In this document: positions 5,772 to 11,778 of the stretch, piece by piece
How the letters are laid out: every line of letters starts with the position of its first letter
Position numbering within the stretch: the first letter of the stretch is position 1
DNA from: Aquificaceae bacterium
Lineage (GTDB): Bacteria; Aquificota; Aquificia; Aquificales; Aquificaceae
Direction: 5' to 3'
DNA length: 12,910 nt
NCBI GenBank assembly: GCA_026982025.1
Contig: JALSHX010000219.1
Span: forward strand, 1 to 12,910
The notes under the pieces: model-generated
What the model saw: the letters and a program-made list of their open reading frames with translations, nothing else
The model's database searches: none
Told to the model about the DNA's origin: nothing
Program-made: the position numbers and the translations under genes

Positions 5772-7038
5772 CGCCTATCACCTCTTTTAGTTTGTATTGG
5801 AAAAGTTTAAGGTCGTATGTGCTCATTTTTAAGTTCTGCCTTGCATAAGTTAGCTGGGATTGAGCGGAAAGGACTTCCGTGTTGGTTCCAATACCCTGTG
5901 AATACCTTTCCTTTGCAACTTTTAGCTGTTCCCGGGCAGTCTCCAGCTGTTTTCTTGCAAGTCTTATTCTCTCCTCCGCTGTTTTTATATCCTCAAGGAC
6001 TGACTTGAGCTCAAGCATAAGCCTCTTTTCCACATCCCTTACAGTCTCGGCAACCTGTAATTTTCCCACTCCCGCCTTCTGCACCAGTCTGAACCTCTTG
6101 AGACCGCTGAAGATGTTCCACCTCAGGGCGAAGGTGACCATGAATCGGTCTTTGGGAAACAGGTCTGATTCCTCGGTCCTCTGAAAGAAGGCTTCAAGAA
6201 CTATTTGAGGGTAAAAATAAGACTTTGCAAGACTCACCATCTGGGATGCTCCCTCAAGGTTTTTGGCAAGGGACCTGAGCAGAGGTCTGTTTTTCAGCTT
6301 TCGGACGAGAACCTCTTGGTCAGTCTCAAGGATTTTAACGGAACCGTCTTCTATTTCCTCAACAATCTCAACTTTCTCTCCGACGAGGTATGACAGGTAA
6401 TCAAGAGCCTTCCTGTATGAGGCTCTTGCTTTTGTAAGTTTTTCCTGCACTTCATGAGCCTTTACCTGAGTTTCAAGAAGGTCCTTGAATGTAACAAGAC
6501 CCTCTTCGTACATTGACTTAACATCCCTTAGGTGAGCGTTTATCATCTCAAGCTGGCTTTCAAGGATTTCAACCGATGCCTTAGCCTTTAGGGCGTTTAT
6601 GTATGCGGACCTCACTTCAAAGAGGGTTTTCATCCTTTTTTCCTCAAGAAGTTCGCGTGCGGACTCTTCCTCAATTCTGGCTAATCTGTATTCTCTGATT
6701 GCAGGAAGACTGAAGAGATTCTGACTCAGGGTAAGGGTGTACTTGGGAAACCGGTCCTTTATAAATATAAATTCTTGAGGGGTAACGAGGGGCGGAAATC
6801 CGAAGGAGAAGCTCTGCTCCCTTGCGAAGTTGTAGCTTGCTTCAAAGTTGATGGTGGGAAGGAAGGAGGAAAACTTCTCCTTTCCTTCAATCTCCTTTTT
6901 CCTCACTTCAAGGACTTGATTTTTAATCTCATAGAAACCCGCCAGTGCCTTCCTTTCTGCCTCCTCAAGGCTTATTCCGAAGGAGAGGACAAGGCTCAGA
7001 AGTGTAAAACACCAAGCTCTTTTAAAACTTTTACCCAT
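5764..7038 (-). CDS. TolC-family outer-membrane efflux channel protein
   Basis: A 424-residue outer-membrane factor. A signal peptide is visible: basic KSFKR, hydrophobic core CFTLLSLVLSFGI, with cleavage near residue 23 before LEEAERKAL. The TolC repeat architecture is clear: two long helical hairpins (LFEVRSAYINALKAKASVEI ... and MLELKSVLEDIKTAEERIRL ...) and two beta segments (FLPTINFEASYNF and YFYPQIVLEAFFQR). The conserved turns LPTI, YPQI and FSGLKR are typical. The ATG lies inside the last 43 bases of the tetR gene and is preceded by AAAGAGGTGG nine bases away. The 3' end overlaps the adaptor gene by 8 bp. Together they form a tetR-tolC-hlyD drug- or metabolite-efflux operon. It is normal in length, with no sign of decay. 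Confidence 0.92.
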   Translation of the reverse strand: MGKSFKRAWCFTLLSLVLSFGISLEEAERKALAGFYEIKNQVLEVRKKEIEGKEKFSSFLPTINFEASYNFAREQSFSFGFPPLVTPQEFIFIKDRFPKYTLTLSQNLFSLPAIREYRLARIEEESARELLEEKRMKTLFEVRSAYINALKAKASVEILESQLEMINAHLRDVKSMYEEGLVTFKDLLETQVKAHEVQEKLTKARASYRKALDYLSYLVGEKVEIVEEIEDGSVKILETDQEVLVRKLKNRPLLRSLAKNLEGASQMVSLAKSYFYPQIVLEAFFQRTEESDLFPKDRFMVTFALRWNIFSGLKRFRLVQKAGVGKLQVAETVRDVEKRLMLELKSVLEDIKTAEERIRLARKQLETAREQLKVAKERYSQGIGTNTEVLSAQSQLTYARQNLKMSTYDLKLFQYKLKEVIGDE

Positions 7039-7565
7039 AAGGCTTCCACCTCTTTACCCGTTAAAATGTAGGATTCAATCAGGTGCCTCGCGGTTCCGAG
7101 GATAATGTGGGCAAGTATGTCGGGTTTTGGGTGGTTGATAAGAGAGAGAGCGGATACAGTTTTTTGGTAAAAGACCTCCTTCCCTTCTCTGTAAAAATCC
7201 TGAAATTTCTTACTTGAGCAGATGGCTTCAAAGAAAAAGATTTTTGCGAGTTCTTTTTCCCTCATCATTAGCCTGAAGGGCTCAATAAAAACCTGATTCT
7301 TACCCTCTTTTACTTTACCTTCGCGGATTTTTTCAATGCCGTTATCAATGAGGTTTAGCATCTCTTCCCTTACGGTTTTGAGAAGTTCAAGAAGGAGGTA
7401 TTCCTTAGCAGGGAAGTAAATGTAAAAGGTTCCGTGAGCAAGACCTGCTTTTCTTGTAATGTCGGAAACCCTTGATGAGTGAAAGCCCTTTTCAAAAATC
7501 ACCTTCTTGCCCGCCGAGAGGATCCTCTCCCTCGTCTCAAAGCCTCTGCTTGCTGACTGACTCAT
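6996..7565 (-). CDS. TetR-family transcriptional regulator
   Basis: A 189-residue repressor-type regulator. The N-terminal TetR DNA-binding domain shows TRERILSAGKKVIFEKGFHS (11-30) followed by the helix-turn-helix VSDITRKAGLAHGTFYIYFPAKEYLL (33-58). The C-terminal ligand/dimer domain is divergent, as usual, so the inducer cannot be guessed. It is the first gene of the efflux operon and overlaps the tolC-like gene by 43 bp, making autoregulation of the whole operon likely. The ATG has no SD. TATACT (7579 to 7574) sits where a -10 box would give a leader of about 2 bases. The divergent pilin-like gene starts 51 bp away, so the regulator could affect it as well; this is inference from position only. 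Confidence 0.92.
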   Translation of the reverse strand: MSQSASRGFETRERILSAGKKVIFEKGFHSSRVSDITRKAGLAHGTFYIYFPAKEYLLLELLKTVREEMLNLIDNGIEKIREGKVKEGKNQVFIEPFRLMMREKELAKIFFFEAICSSKKFQDFYREGKEVFYQKTVSALSLINHPKPDILAHIILGTARHLIESYILTGKEVEALWVKVLKELGVLHF

Positions 7566-7616
7566 CAGTTATAAGTATATCAGCTTTTTAAATCCTTTTG
7601 ACCGATATATGATTTT
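7566..7616. promoter_or_regulatory. Divergent tetR / pilin-like promoter region with possible operator
   Basis: A 51-bp A/T-rich spacer. Plus strand: TATGAT (7608-7613) predicts a start at 7620, the second of three in-frame ATG codons of the pilin gene. Minus strand: TATACT (7579 to 7574) predicts a start at about 7567 for tetR. An imperfect inverted repeat, TATATCAG (7576-7583) and CCGATATA (7602-7609), 7 of 8 matching with an 18-base spacer, overlaps both -10 boxes and could be a TetR operator. The -35 boxes are poor. Positions are observed; operator function is speculative. Confidence 0.4.
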
Positions 7617-8510
7617 ATGATGATGCCTCAGAGGAAGAGTTCCAGGGGAATCGGCCTCCTTGAACTTGCCATCATTATCGGCATTCTCGGTATTTTGCTG
7701 AGCCTCGGTCTTGGCATTTTTAAGGTGCTCGTTAAAAACCAGAAGGTCGCTGAAACGAGAGAAGTATTATCTTCCCTCAGGGAATCCATAATCGGTTACG
7801 TTCTTACGAGGCTAAAGCTACCTTGCGACGACGCTGAAACATGCCCCTCGCCCCAGAAGAGGTATAATGAGCTTTCAAAGGCAATTGATGCATGGGGTAA
7901 ACACGTTTTTTATGTTTATTGGGGTCAGCTCAGGGACACCACTAACATCTGCAGTGAAACCTCAACGGGTATAACCCTTCGCCTGTGTGGTCCGGACCCT
8001 GCATGCTCATCGCCCGTTCAGGTGGTCTCCGATGTTGCCTTTGTTGTCTTCAGTTCAGGAGAAAACAGAAACAAGCAGACCCGGGGTATGGGAAGGACGG
8101 ACACATCCCTTACAGTGGATGTTTACGAGTACGGAACTCAGGCGGACGATGACCCCGCCTTTGACGGGGATGCGAGTCAGGAAGGTTACGATGACCTTGT
8201 TGAATTTGTGACCCTCTACCAGATAAAGGAAAAGCTTTGTCAGGGAACCGCCTCCTGTGTTCACGGAACGAGCCCCATTAATGTTTACAACGAAAGCGGA
8301 GCTACAAGGTGCTTTAACACTGTGGTGGTTTCGGAGGGAACTGCCTATCCCGTGAACCCTGGAGATTCGATAACGGTGAGAAATAGCTTTTTCGGTTTTT
8401 GTTTTGGCGGGGCAATTGGCTCCTTCACCTACGCTGACGCCGCGGCGGTGGATGCCGACAACGACTGTGAAGTTAATTATACGGGCGGTAGCACCCTTGC
8501 GGACAGGTAG
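7617..8510 (+). CDS. Type IV pilin-like / pseudopilin protein, large and cysteine-rich
   Basis: A 297-residue secreted or surface protein with a prepilin signal. A short basic leader (MMMPQRKSSRG) precedes the cleavage site G11/I12, and the conserved Glu+5 falls in IGLLELAIIIGILGIL. A hydrophobic helix follows to about residue 40. PilD-type peptidase processing is expected. The globular part has ten Cys (PCDDAETC, NIC, RLCGPDPAC, KLCQGTASC, TRC, FGFC, NDC), so several disulfides are likely. The segments DAWGKHVFYVYWGQL, VAFVVFSSGENR and DDLVEFVTLYQIKEKL resemble the core of GspG-like pseudopilins. It is much larger than a major pilin, so a minor pilin, tip or secretion pseudopilin is more likely. 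No other pilus genes are nearby. Three ATGs (7617, 7620, 7623) compete; there is no SD. It ends 4 bases before the convergent HD-GYP gene. Confidence 0.83.
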   Translation: MMMPQRKSSRGIGLLELAIIIGILGILLSLGLGIFKVLVKNQKVAETREVLSSLRESIIGYVLTRLKLPCDDAETCPSPQKRYNELSKAIDAWGKHVFYVYWGQLRDTTNICSETSTGITLRLCGPDPACSSPVQVVSDVAFVVFSSGENRNKQTRGMGRTDTSLTVDVYEYGTQADDDPAFDGDASQEGYDDLVEFVTLYQIKEKLCQGTASCVHGTSPINVYNESGATRCFNTVVVSEGTAYPVNPGDSITVRNSFFGFCFGGAIGSFTYADAAAVDADNDCEVNYTGGSTLADR

Positions 8511-8514
8511 TTCC

Positions 8515-9609
8515 TTACTCCTCGTCCCTGTATCTTTCCCTGATTTTTATAACCTCATCAAGGTTGTCAAAGAAAATGTCTATAAGCTGAGGGTCAAATT
8601 GTTTTTCTTTCAGGTCCTTCATGTGATCCACCACCTTTTCAAGAGGCCAGGGGTCCTTATAAGGGCGTTTTGAAAGAAGTGCGTCAAAGACATCTGCTAT
8701 TGCGGTCATCCTCCCCCAGATACTGATCTCCTCTCCCCTCTTTCCGTTAGGATAACCGGTGCCGTCCCACTTTTCGTGATGGTCAAGGGCAACAATAGCA
8801 GCCATCTGGAGGAGTTCACTTGAGCTGTCTTTTAGAATTTCGTATCCGTTTAGCGTGTGCTTTTTCATAATCTCCCACTCCCAGTCGTTTAGCCTCCCTT
8901 TTTTTAAAAGAATCGCATCGGGAATTCCAATCTTTCCCACATCATGCATTGGAGCAGCAAGCATTATAGAATCACATGTTTCCTTCTCGTAGCCCAACTT
9001 TTCTGCCATCAGCCTTGCGAAGAGACCCACTCTGACGATGTGGTTGTATGTTTCGGGATCCTTATACTCAGCCGCATGCGACAGCCTCATTATTGCCTCC
9101 TTGTATGCTTCCTTTATCTTTTTCTGGAGCATGGAATTTTCAAGGGCTGAGGAGGCGTAGCCTCCCAGCAGTGTGAACAGTTCAAGGTCTTTTTCGTTAA
9201 ATCCGTTTTTCAGTTTATTTACAGCCTGAAATACCCCGAGTATGTTTCCCTTTTTATCAAACAATGGTATTGCAAGTATGTTTCTCGTTTTGTATCCCGT
9301 TTCACGATCAACCTCCTTGTTGAAACGGGGATCCGAATAGGCGTCATTTACCACGAGGCTTTCCCCCTTTTTAGCAACCCACCCCACTATGCCCGAATCA
9401 GCGGGGACACGGATCTCCTCAACACCGTGGGCAACTTTGGTCCAGAGTTCCTCCTTGTCGGGATCGTATAGAAACAGGGAACACCTGTCCACCTCAAGAA
9501 CCTCCCTTGCAAGGTCCGACAGCATAACCAGTAGCCTGTCAGTATCCTGTTCCCTGCTGATCTTCTCCGCGGAAGAAAGGAGCAGACGGATTCTTTCCAG
9601 TTCTGTCAT
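8515..9609 (-). CDS. GAF-HD-GYP domain cyclic-di-GMP phosphodiesterase
   Basis: A 364-residue cytoplasmic signalling protein. A GAF sensor domain spans about 15-160 (VDRCSLFLYDP, GIVGWVAKKGESLVVNDAYSD, NILAIPLFDKKGNILGVFQA). The HD-GYP domain (about 165-345) has the full metal and catalytic set: H190, H222-D223 in MHDVGKIGIP, H251, HHEKWDGTGYP (277-287) and the IADVFDAL helix. It should hydrolyse c-di-GMP under control of a small ligand or redox cue bound by GAF. The ATG at 9609 is preferred over the TTG at 9642, because a well-spaced promoter lies between the two and would leave the TTG untranscribed. No SD is present. It is monocistronic, convergent with the pilin-like gene; c-di-GMP often controls pili, but linkage here is only positional. 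Confidence 0.93.
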   Translation of the reverse strand: MTELERIRLLLSSAEKISREQDTDRLLVMLSDLAREVLEVDRCSLFLYDPDKEELWTKVAHGVEEIRVPADSGIVGWVAKKGESLVVNDAYSDPRFNKEVDRETGYKTRNILAIPLFDKKGNILGVFQAVNKLKNGFNEKDLELFTLLGGYASSALENSMLQKKIKEAYKEAIMRLSHAAEYKDPETYNHIVRVGLFARLMAEKLGYEKETCDSIMLAAPMHDVGKIGIPDAILLKKGRLNDWEWEIMKKHTLNGYEILKDSSSELLQMAAIVALDHHEKWDGTGYPNGKRGEEISIWGRMTAIADVFDALLSKRPYKDPWPLEKVVDHMKDLKEKQFDPQLIDIFFDNLDEVIKIRERYRDEE

Positions 9610-9622
9610 GGCAGTTAAAAGA

Positions 9623-9651
9623 ATTATCGGTTTTTGACACAAAAAAGTTAA
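9623..9651 (-). promoter_or_regulatory. Candidate promoter of the GAF-HD-GYP gene
   Basis: Read on the minus strand: -35 TTAACT (9651 to 9646), spacer of 17, -10 GATAAT (9628 to 9623). The -35 matches consensus at four positions and the -10 at five. Transcription is predicted from about 9616, giving a leader of about 7 bases with no SD before the ATG at 9609. Confidence 0.55.
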
Positions 9652-9767
9652 AGAAAAAGGAAAAAGAGGAAGGGCTTGCGGGCGCAGGGGCTCTTCCGGG
9701 CATGGAAAGAATTTAAAACGGATCGCTACCCTGCCGATGTGAAAATTACCCGAAGCTGAAAGGGTTG
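9652..9767. other. Intergenic spacer with a GC-rich hairpin
   Basis: Part of the largest non-coding gap in the window (9610-9778). An A/G-rich run (9650-9672) is followed by a GC-rich patch that can fold on the plus strand: GGAAGGGCTT (9668-9677) with GGGCTCTTCC (9688-9697), ten pairs including three G-U, and a ten-base loop. On the minus strand the same segment folds less well (A-C mismatches) but is followed by a T-rich tract. No gene on either strand ends here, so it is not an ordinary gene terminator. No tRNA, SRP or known riboswitch features are seen. Confidence 0.35.
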
Positions 9768-9773
9768 TATAAA
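9746..9773 (+). promoter_or_regulatory. Candidate promoter for murE
   Basis: -10 TATAAA at 9768-9773, five of six matches, predicts a transcript start at about 9780, next to the ATG at 9779. The best -35 is a poor TTACCC (9746-9751) with a 16-base spacer. No SD precedes murE. The -10 location is observed; function is inferred. Confidence 0.42.
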
Positions 9774-9778
9774 CTTTT

Positions 9779-11182
9779 ATGATGGGTTTGGGGACCGGGC
9801 TTGAGGATGTTATTTCCAGAGCGAAAGGTATTGCCTTTGATTCAAGAGAGGTTAAAGGGGGATATGTATTTTTTGCGGTTAAGGGTACCAGATTTGACGG
9901 TCACGACTTTGTGAAGGATGCCTTGGAGAGGGGAGCGGAACTTGCTGTGGTTGAAAGGGAGATTGAGGGTGTGGATGAGGGCAGGATTCTGGTGGTTGAG
10001 GACACCCGCAAGGCTCTGGGTGAAGCAAGCTCCCTTTTTTTCGGCAATCCCTCAAGTCACTTGAGTGTTATAGGTATTACGGGAACAAACGGAAAGACCA
10101 CCACCGCTCACATTATTGAGGGTATTCTCCTCTCCGCCGGCTTCTCATGCGGAGTTATAGGAACGGTTTCTTACAGAATAGGGAGGAAGGTTATAGGTGA
10201 GGGCACCACCACGCCGGACCCGATCAGCTGGCACCGGTCACTGATGAAAATGGCAGAGGAAGGCGCTGAGTACGTTGTGGCGGAAATTTCCTCTCACGCC
10301 CTTGATCAGCGAAGAATCTGGGGTACGAGGTTCACCGCAACTCTGTTTACGAACCTTACCCAGGACCACCTTGATTATCACAAAACCATGGAAAACTACT
10401 TCCTCGCAAAGAGAAGGCTCTTCACCGAATATCAATCCTCTATTAAGGTGATCAACGCTGATGATGATTACGGAAAAAGACTCGCACGGGAAGTAGAGGA
10501 CTCTGTAACGGTGGGGAAAAACGGGATTCTTAGTGTTGTTGATTTCAAAACCGGTTTTGAAGGTTCGGAAATTCTGCTGGAGTGGAAGGGAAAGAGATTT
10601 CACTTTAAGACGAACCTGATAGGAGACTTCCAGAAAACCAACCTATCCCTTGCGGTGGCAACCGCCCTGAGCCTTGAAATACCTCCCGGGACCATAGCAA
10701 AAGGCATTGAAAGGGTGGAAGTGCCAGGAAGGTTTGAAGTTTATTCATCCCAGAGAGGCTTCCTCGTAGTTGTCGATTACGCCCACACTCCGGATGCCAT
10801 TGACAATGTTCTCAGGACTATCAGGAGAATTGCCAGGGGAAGGGTTATAACCGTCTTCGGAGCTGGCGGTGACAGGGACAGAGGTAAAAGACCTCTGATG
10901 GGGAAGGCAGCACGGCGGTGGAGCGATCTCGTGATTCTCACCTCTGACAATCCCAGAAGTGAGGACCCTGATCTTATTATTGAAGATATATTGACCGCCT
11001 TCGGCGGTGACGACAGGGTTTTAAGGGAACCAGACCGAAGAAAAGCCATTGAGACTGCTATTAAAAGTGCTAAAGATGGTGATGTGGTTGCAGTACTCGG
11101 TAAGGGACACGAGGAGTATCAGGAGGTTCAGGGTGTGAAATATCCCTTCAGCGACAGGGAAGTGGTCAGGGAGCTGATATGA
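9779..11182 (+). CDS. murE: UDP-N-acetylmuramoyl-L-alanyl-D-glutamate:meso-diaminopimelate ligase
   Basis: Cytoplasmic ATP-dependent ligase that adds the third amino acid of the peptidoglycan stem peptide. Visible: substrate-binding N-domain with DSREVKGGYVFFAVKG (21-36), the ATP loop GITGTNGKTTT (99-109), the TTTPDP motif (143-148), EISSHALDQ (169-177), DHLDYH (196-201) and the AKRRLF Lys (K211) that is carbamylated in Mur ligases. DNPR (390-393) followed by SEDP marks specificity for meso-diaminopimelate rather than lysine. Length (467) is slightly short owing to a compact N-terminus. Two ATGs (9779 and 9782) are possible; there is no SD, and a -10-like box sits right upstream. The stop overlaps the start of the phosphatase gene (ATGA, 11179-11182), so the two are translationally coupled. 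Other mur genes are absent, so this is a scattered locus rather than a dcw cluster. Confidence 0.95.
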   Translation: MMGLGTGLEDVISRAKGIAFDSREVKGGYVFFAVKGTRFDGHDFVKDALERGAELAVVEREIEGVDEGRILVVEDTRKALGEASSLFFGNPSSHLSVIGITGTNGKTTTAHIIEGILLSAGFSCGVIGTVSYRIGRKVIGEGTTTPDPISWHRSLMKMAEEGAEYVVAEISSHALDQRRIWGTRFTATLFTNLTQDHLDYHKTMENYFLAKRRLFTEYQSSIKVINADDDYGKRLAREVEDSVTVGKNGILSVVDFKTGFEGSEILLEWKGKRFHFKTNLIGDFQKTNLSLAVATALSLEIPPGTIAKGIERVEVPGRFEVYSSQRGFLVVVDYAHTPDAIDNVLRTIRRIARGRVITVFGAGGDRDRGKRPLMGKAARRWSDLVILTSDNPRSEDPDLIIEDILTAFGGDDRVLREPDRRKAIETAIKSAKDGDVVAVLGKGHEEYQEVQGVKYPFSDREVVRELI

Positions 11183-11778
11183 AGAAAATATACCTTTTAA
11201 GGCATGCCCAGAGTGAGTTCAACGAAAAAGGAATATTTCAGGGGCGTCTTGACAGCGACCTCACGCCCCTCGGCTTTGTTCAGGCACGAATGAGTGCCAG
11301 CTTTTTCAGGGACAAGGAAATTGAGGTAATTTACACCTCTCCTCAGAGGAGGGCACTGAAAACTGCGCTGACCGTCGGTGACGTTCTGGGAATTGAGCCC
11401 GTTGTTGATGACAGAATTAAGGAGATGTCCTTTGGAGTGCTTGAGGGGAGGGACTTCTGGAAACTTTACGAGCAGGAAAGGGAACTGATAAACAGGTGGC
11501 TTGCGGATCCCGTTTCAAATCCTCTTCCGGCTCAGGAGGATTTTTCCCTCTTTGAAAAGAGGATCCTTTCCTTCCTTGAAGATTTGAAAAACTCCGCCTT
11601 TAAAAACATCCTCGTAGTTGCTCACGGCGGAACCCTTCATGCTCTTGTGTGCCTCGCCCTTGAAATTCCGCTTTCAAAAATGTGGCACATTCACATAGAC
11701 AACACTGGGATAAGCCTTCTTGAATACGGGAGCAAGTTCAGGCTATCTTACCTCAACAAGCTCTGCCACTTAGTCTGA
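11179..11778 (+). CDS. Histidine-phosphatase (phosphoglycerate mutase-like) family protein
   Basis: A 199-residue member of the histidine phosphatase superfamily. The phospho-accepting His is in LLRHAQSEFN (6-15); the usual RHG is RHA here. Other conserved parts are TPLGFVQA (29-36), YTSPQRRALKTA (53-64), the acid-base Glu in IKEMSFGVLEG (about 80-90) and the second His in VVAHGGTLHAL (about 146-156). Candidate activities include alpha-ribazole phosphatase, phosphoserine phosphatase and broad sugar phosphatase. The C-terminus LSYLNKLCHL closely resembles, from memory, the end of the metal-independent phosphoserine phosphatase PspA of Hydrogenobacter, which argues for that branch, but the His after the Glu region of PspA is not kept. 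The start overlaps the murE stop, with GGGAG five bases upstream. The 3' end overlaps the convergent peptidase gene by 9 bp. Confidence 0.88.
   Translation: MKKIYLLRHAQSEFNEKGIFQGRLDSDLTPLGFVQARMSASFFRDKEIEVIYTSPQRRALKTALTVGDVLGIEPVVDDRIKEMSFGVLEGRDFWKLYEQERELINRWLADPVSNPLPAQEDFSLFEKRILSFLEDLKNSAFKNILVVAHGGTLHALVCLALEIPLSKMWHIHIDNTGISLLEYGSKFRLSYLNKLCHLV

Noticed and set aside
7516..7529. Perfect 14-bp palindrome GAGAGGATCCTCTC in the tetR coding region
   Set aside because: About one such palindrome is expected by chance in a window this size, and the bases are explained by the conserved TetR residues RERIL.
8515..9642. TTG at 9642 as the start of the HD-GYP protein
   Set aside because: A well-spaced promoter lies between it and the ATG at 9609, and the added residues are not part of the GAF domain.
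9650..9700. Rho-independent terminator on the minus strand before the T-rich tract
   Set aside because: No minus-strand gene ends here and the minus-strand stem has several A-C mismatches; kept only as an unexplained hairpin.
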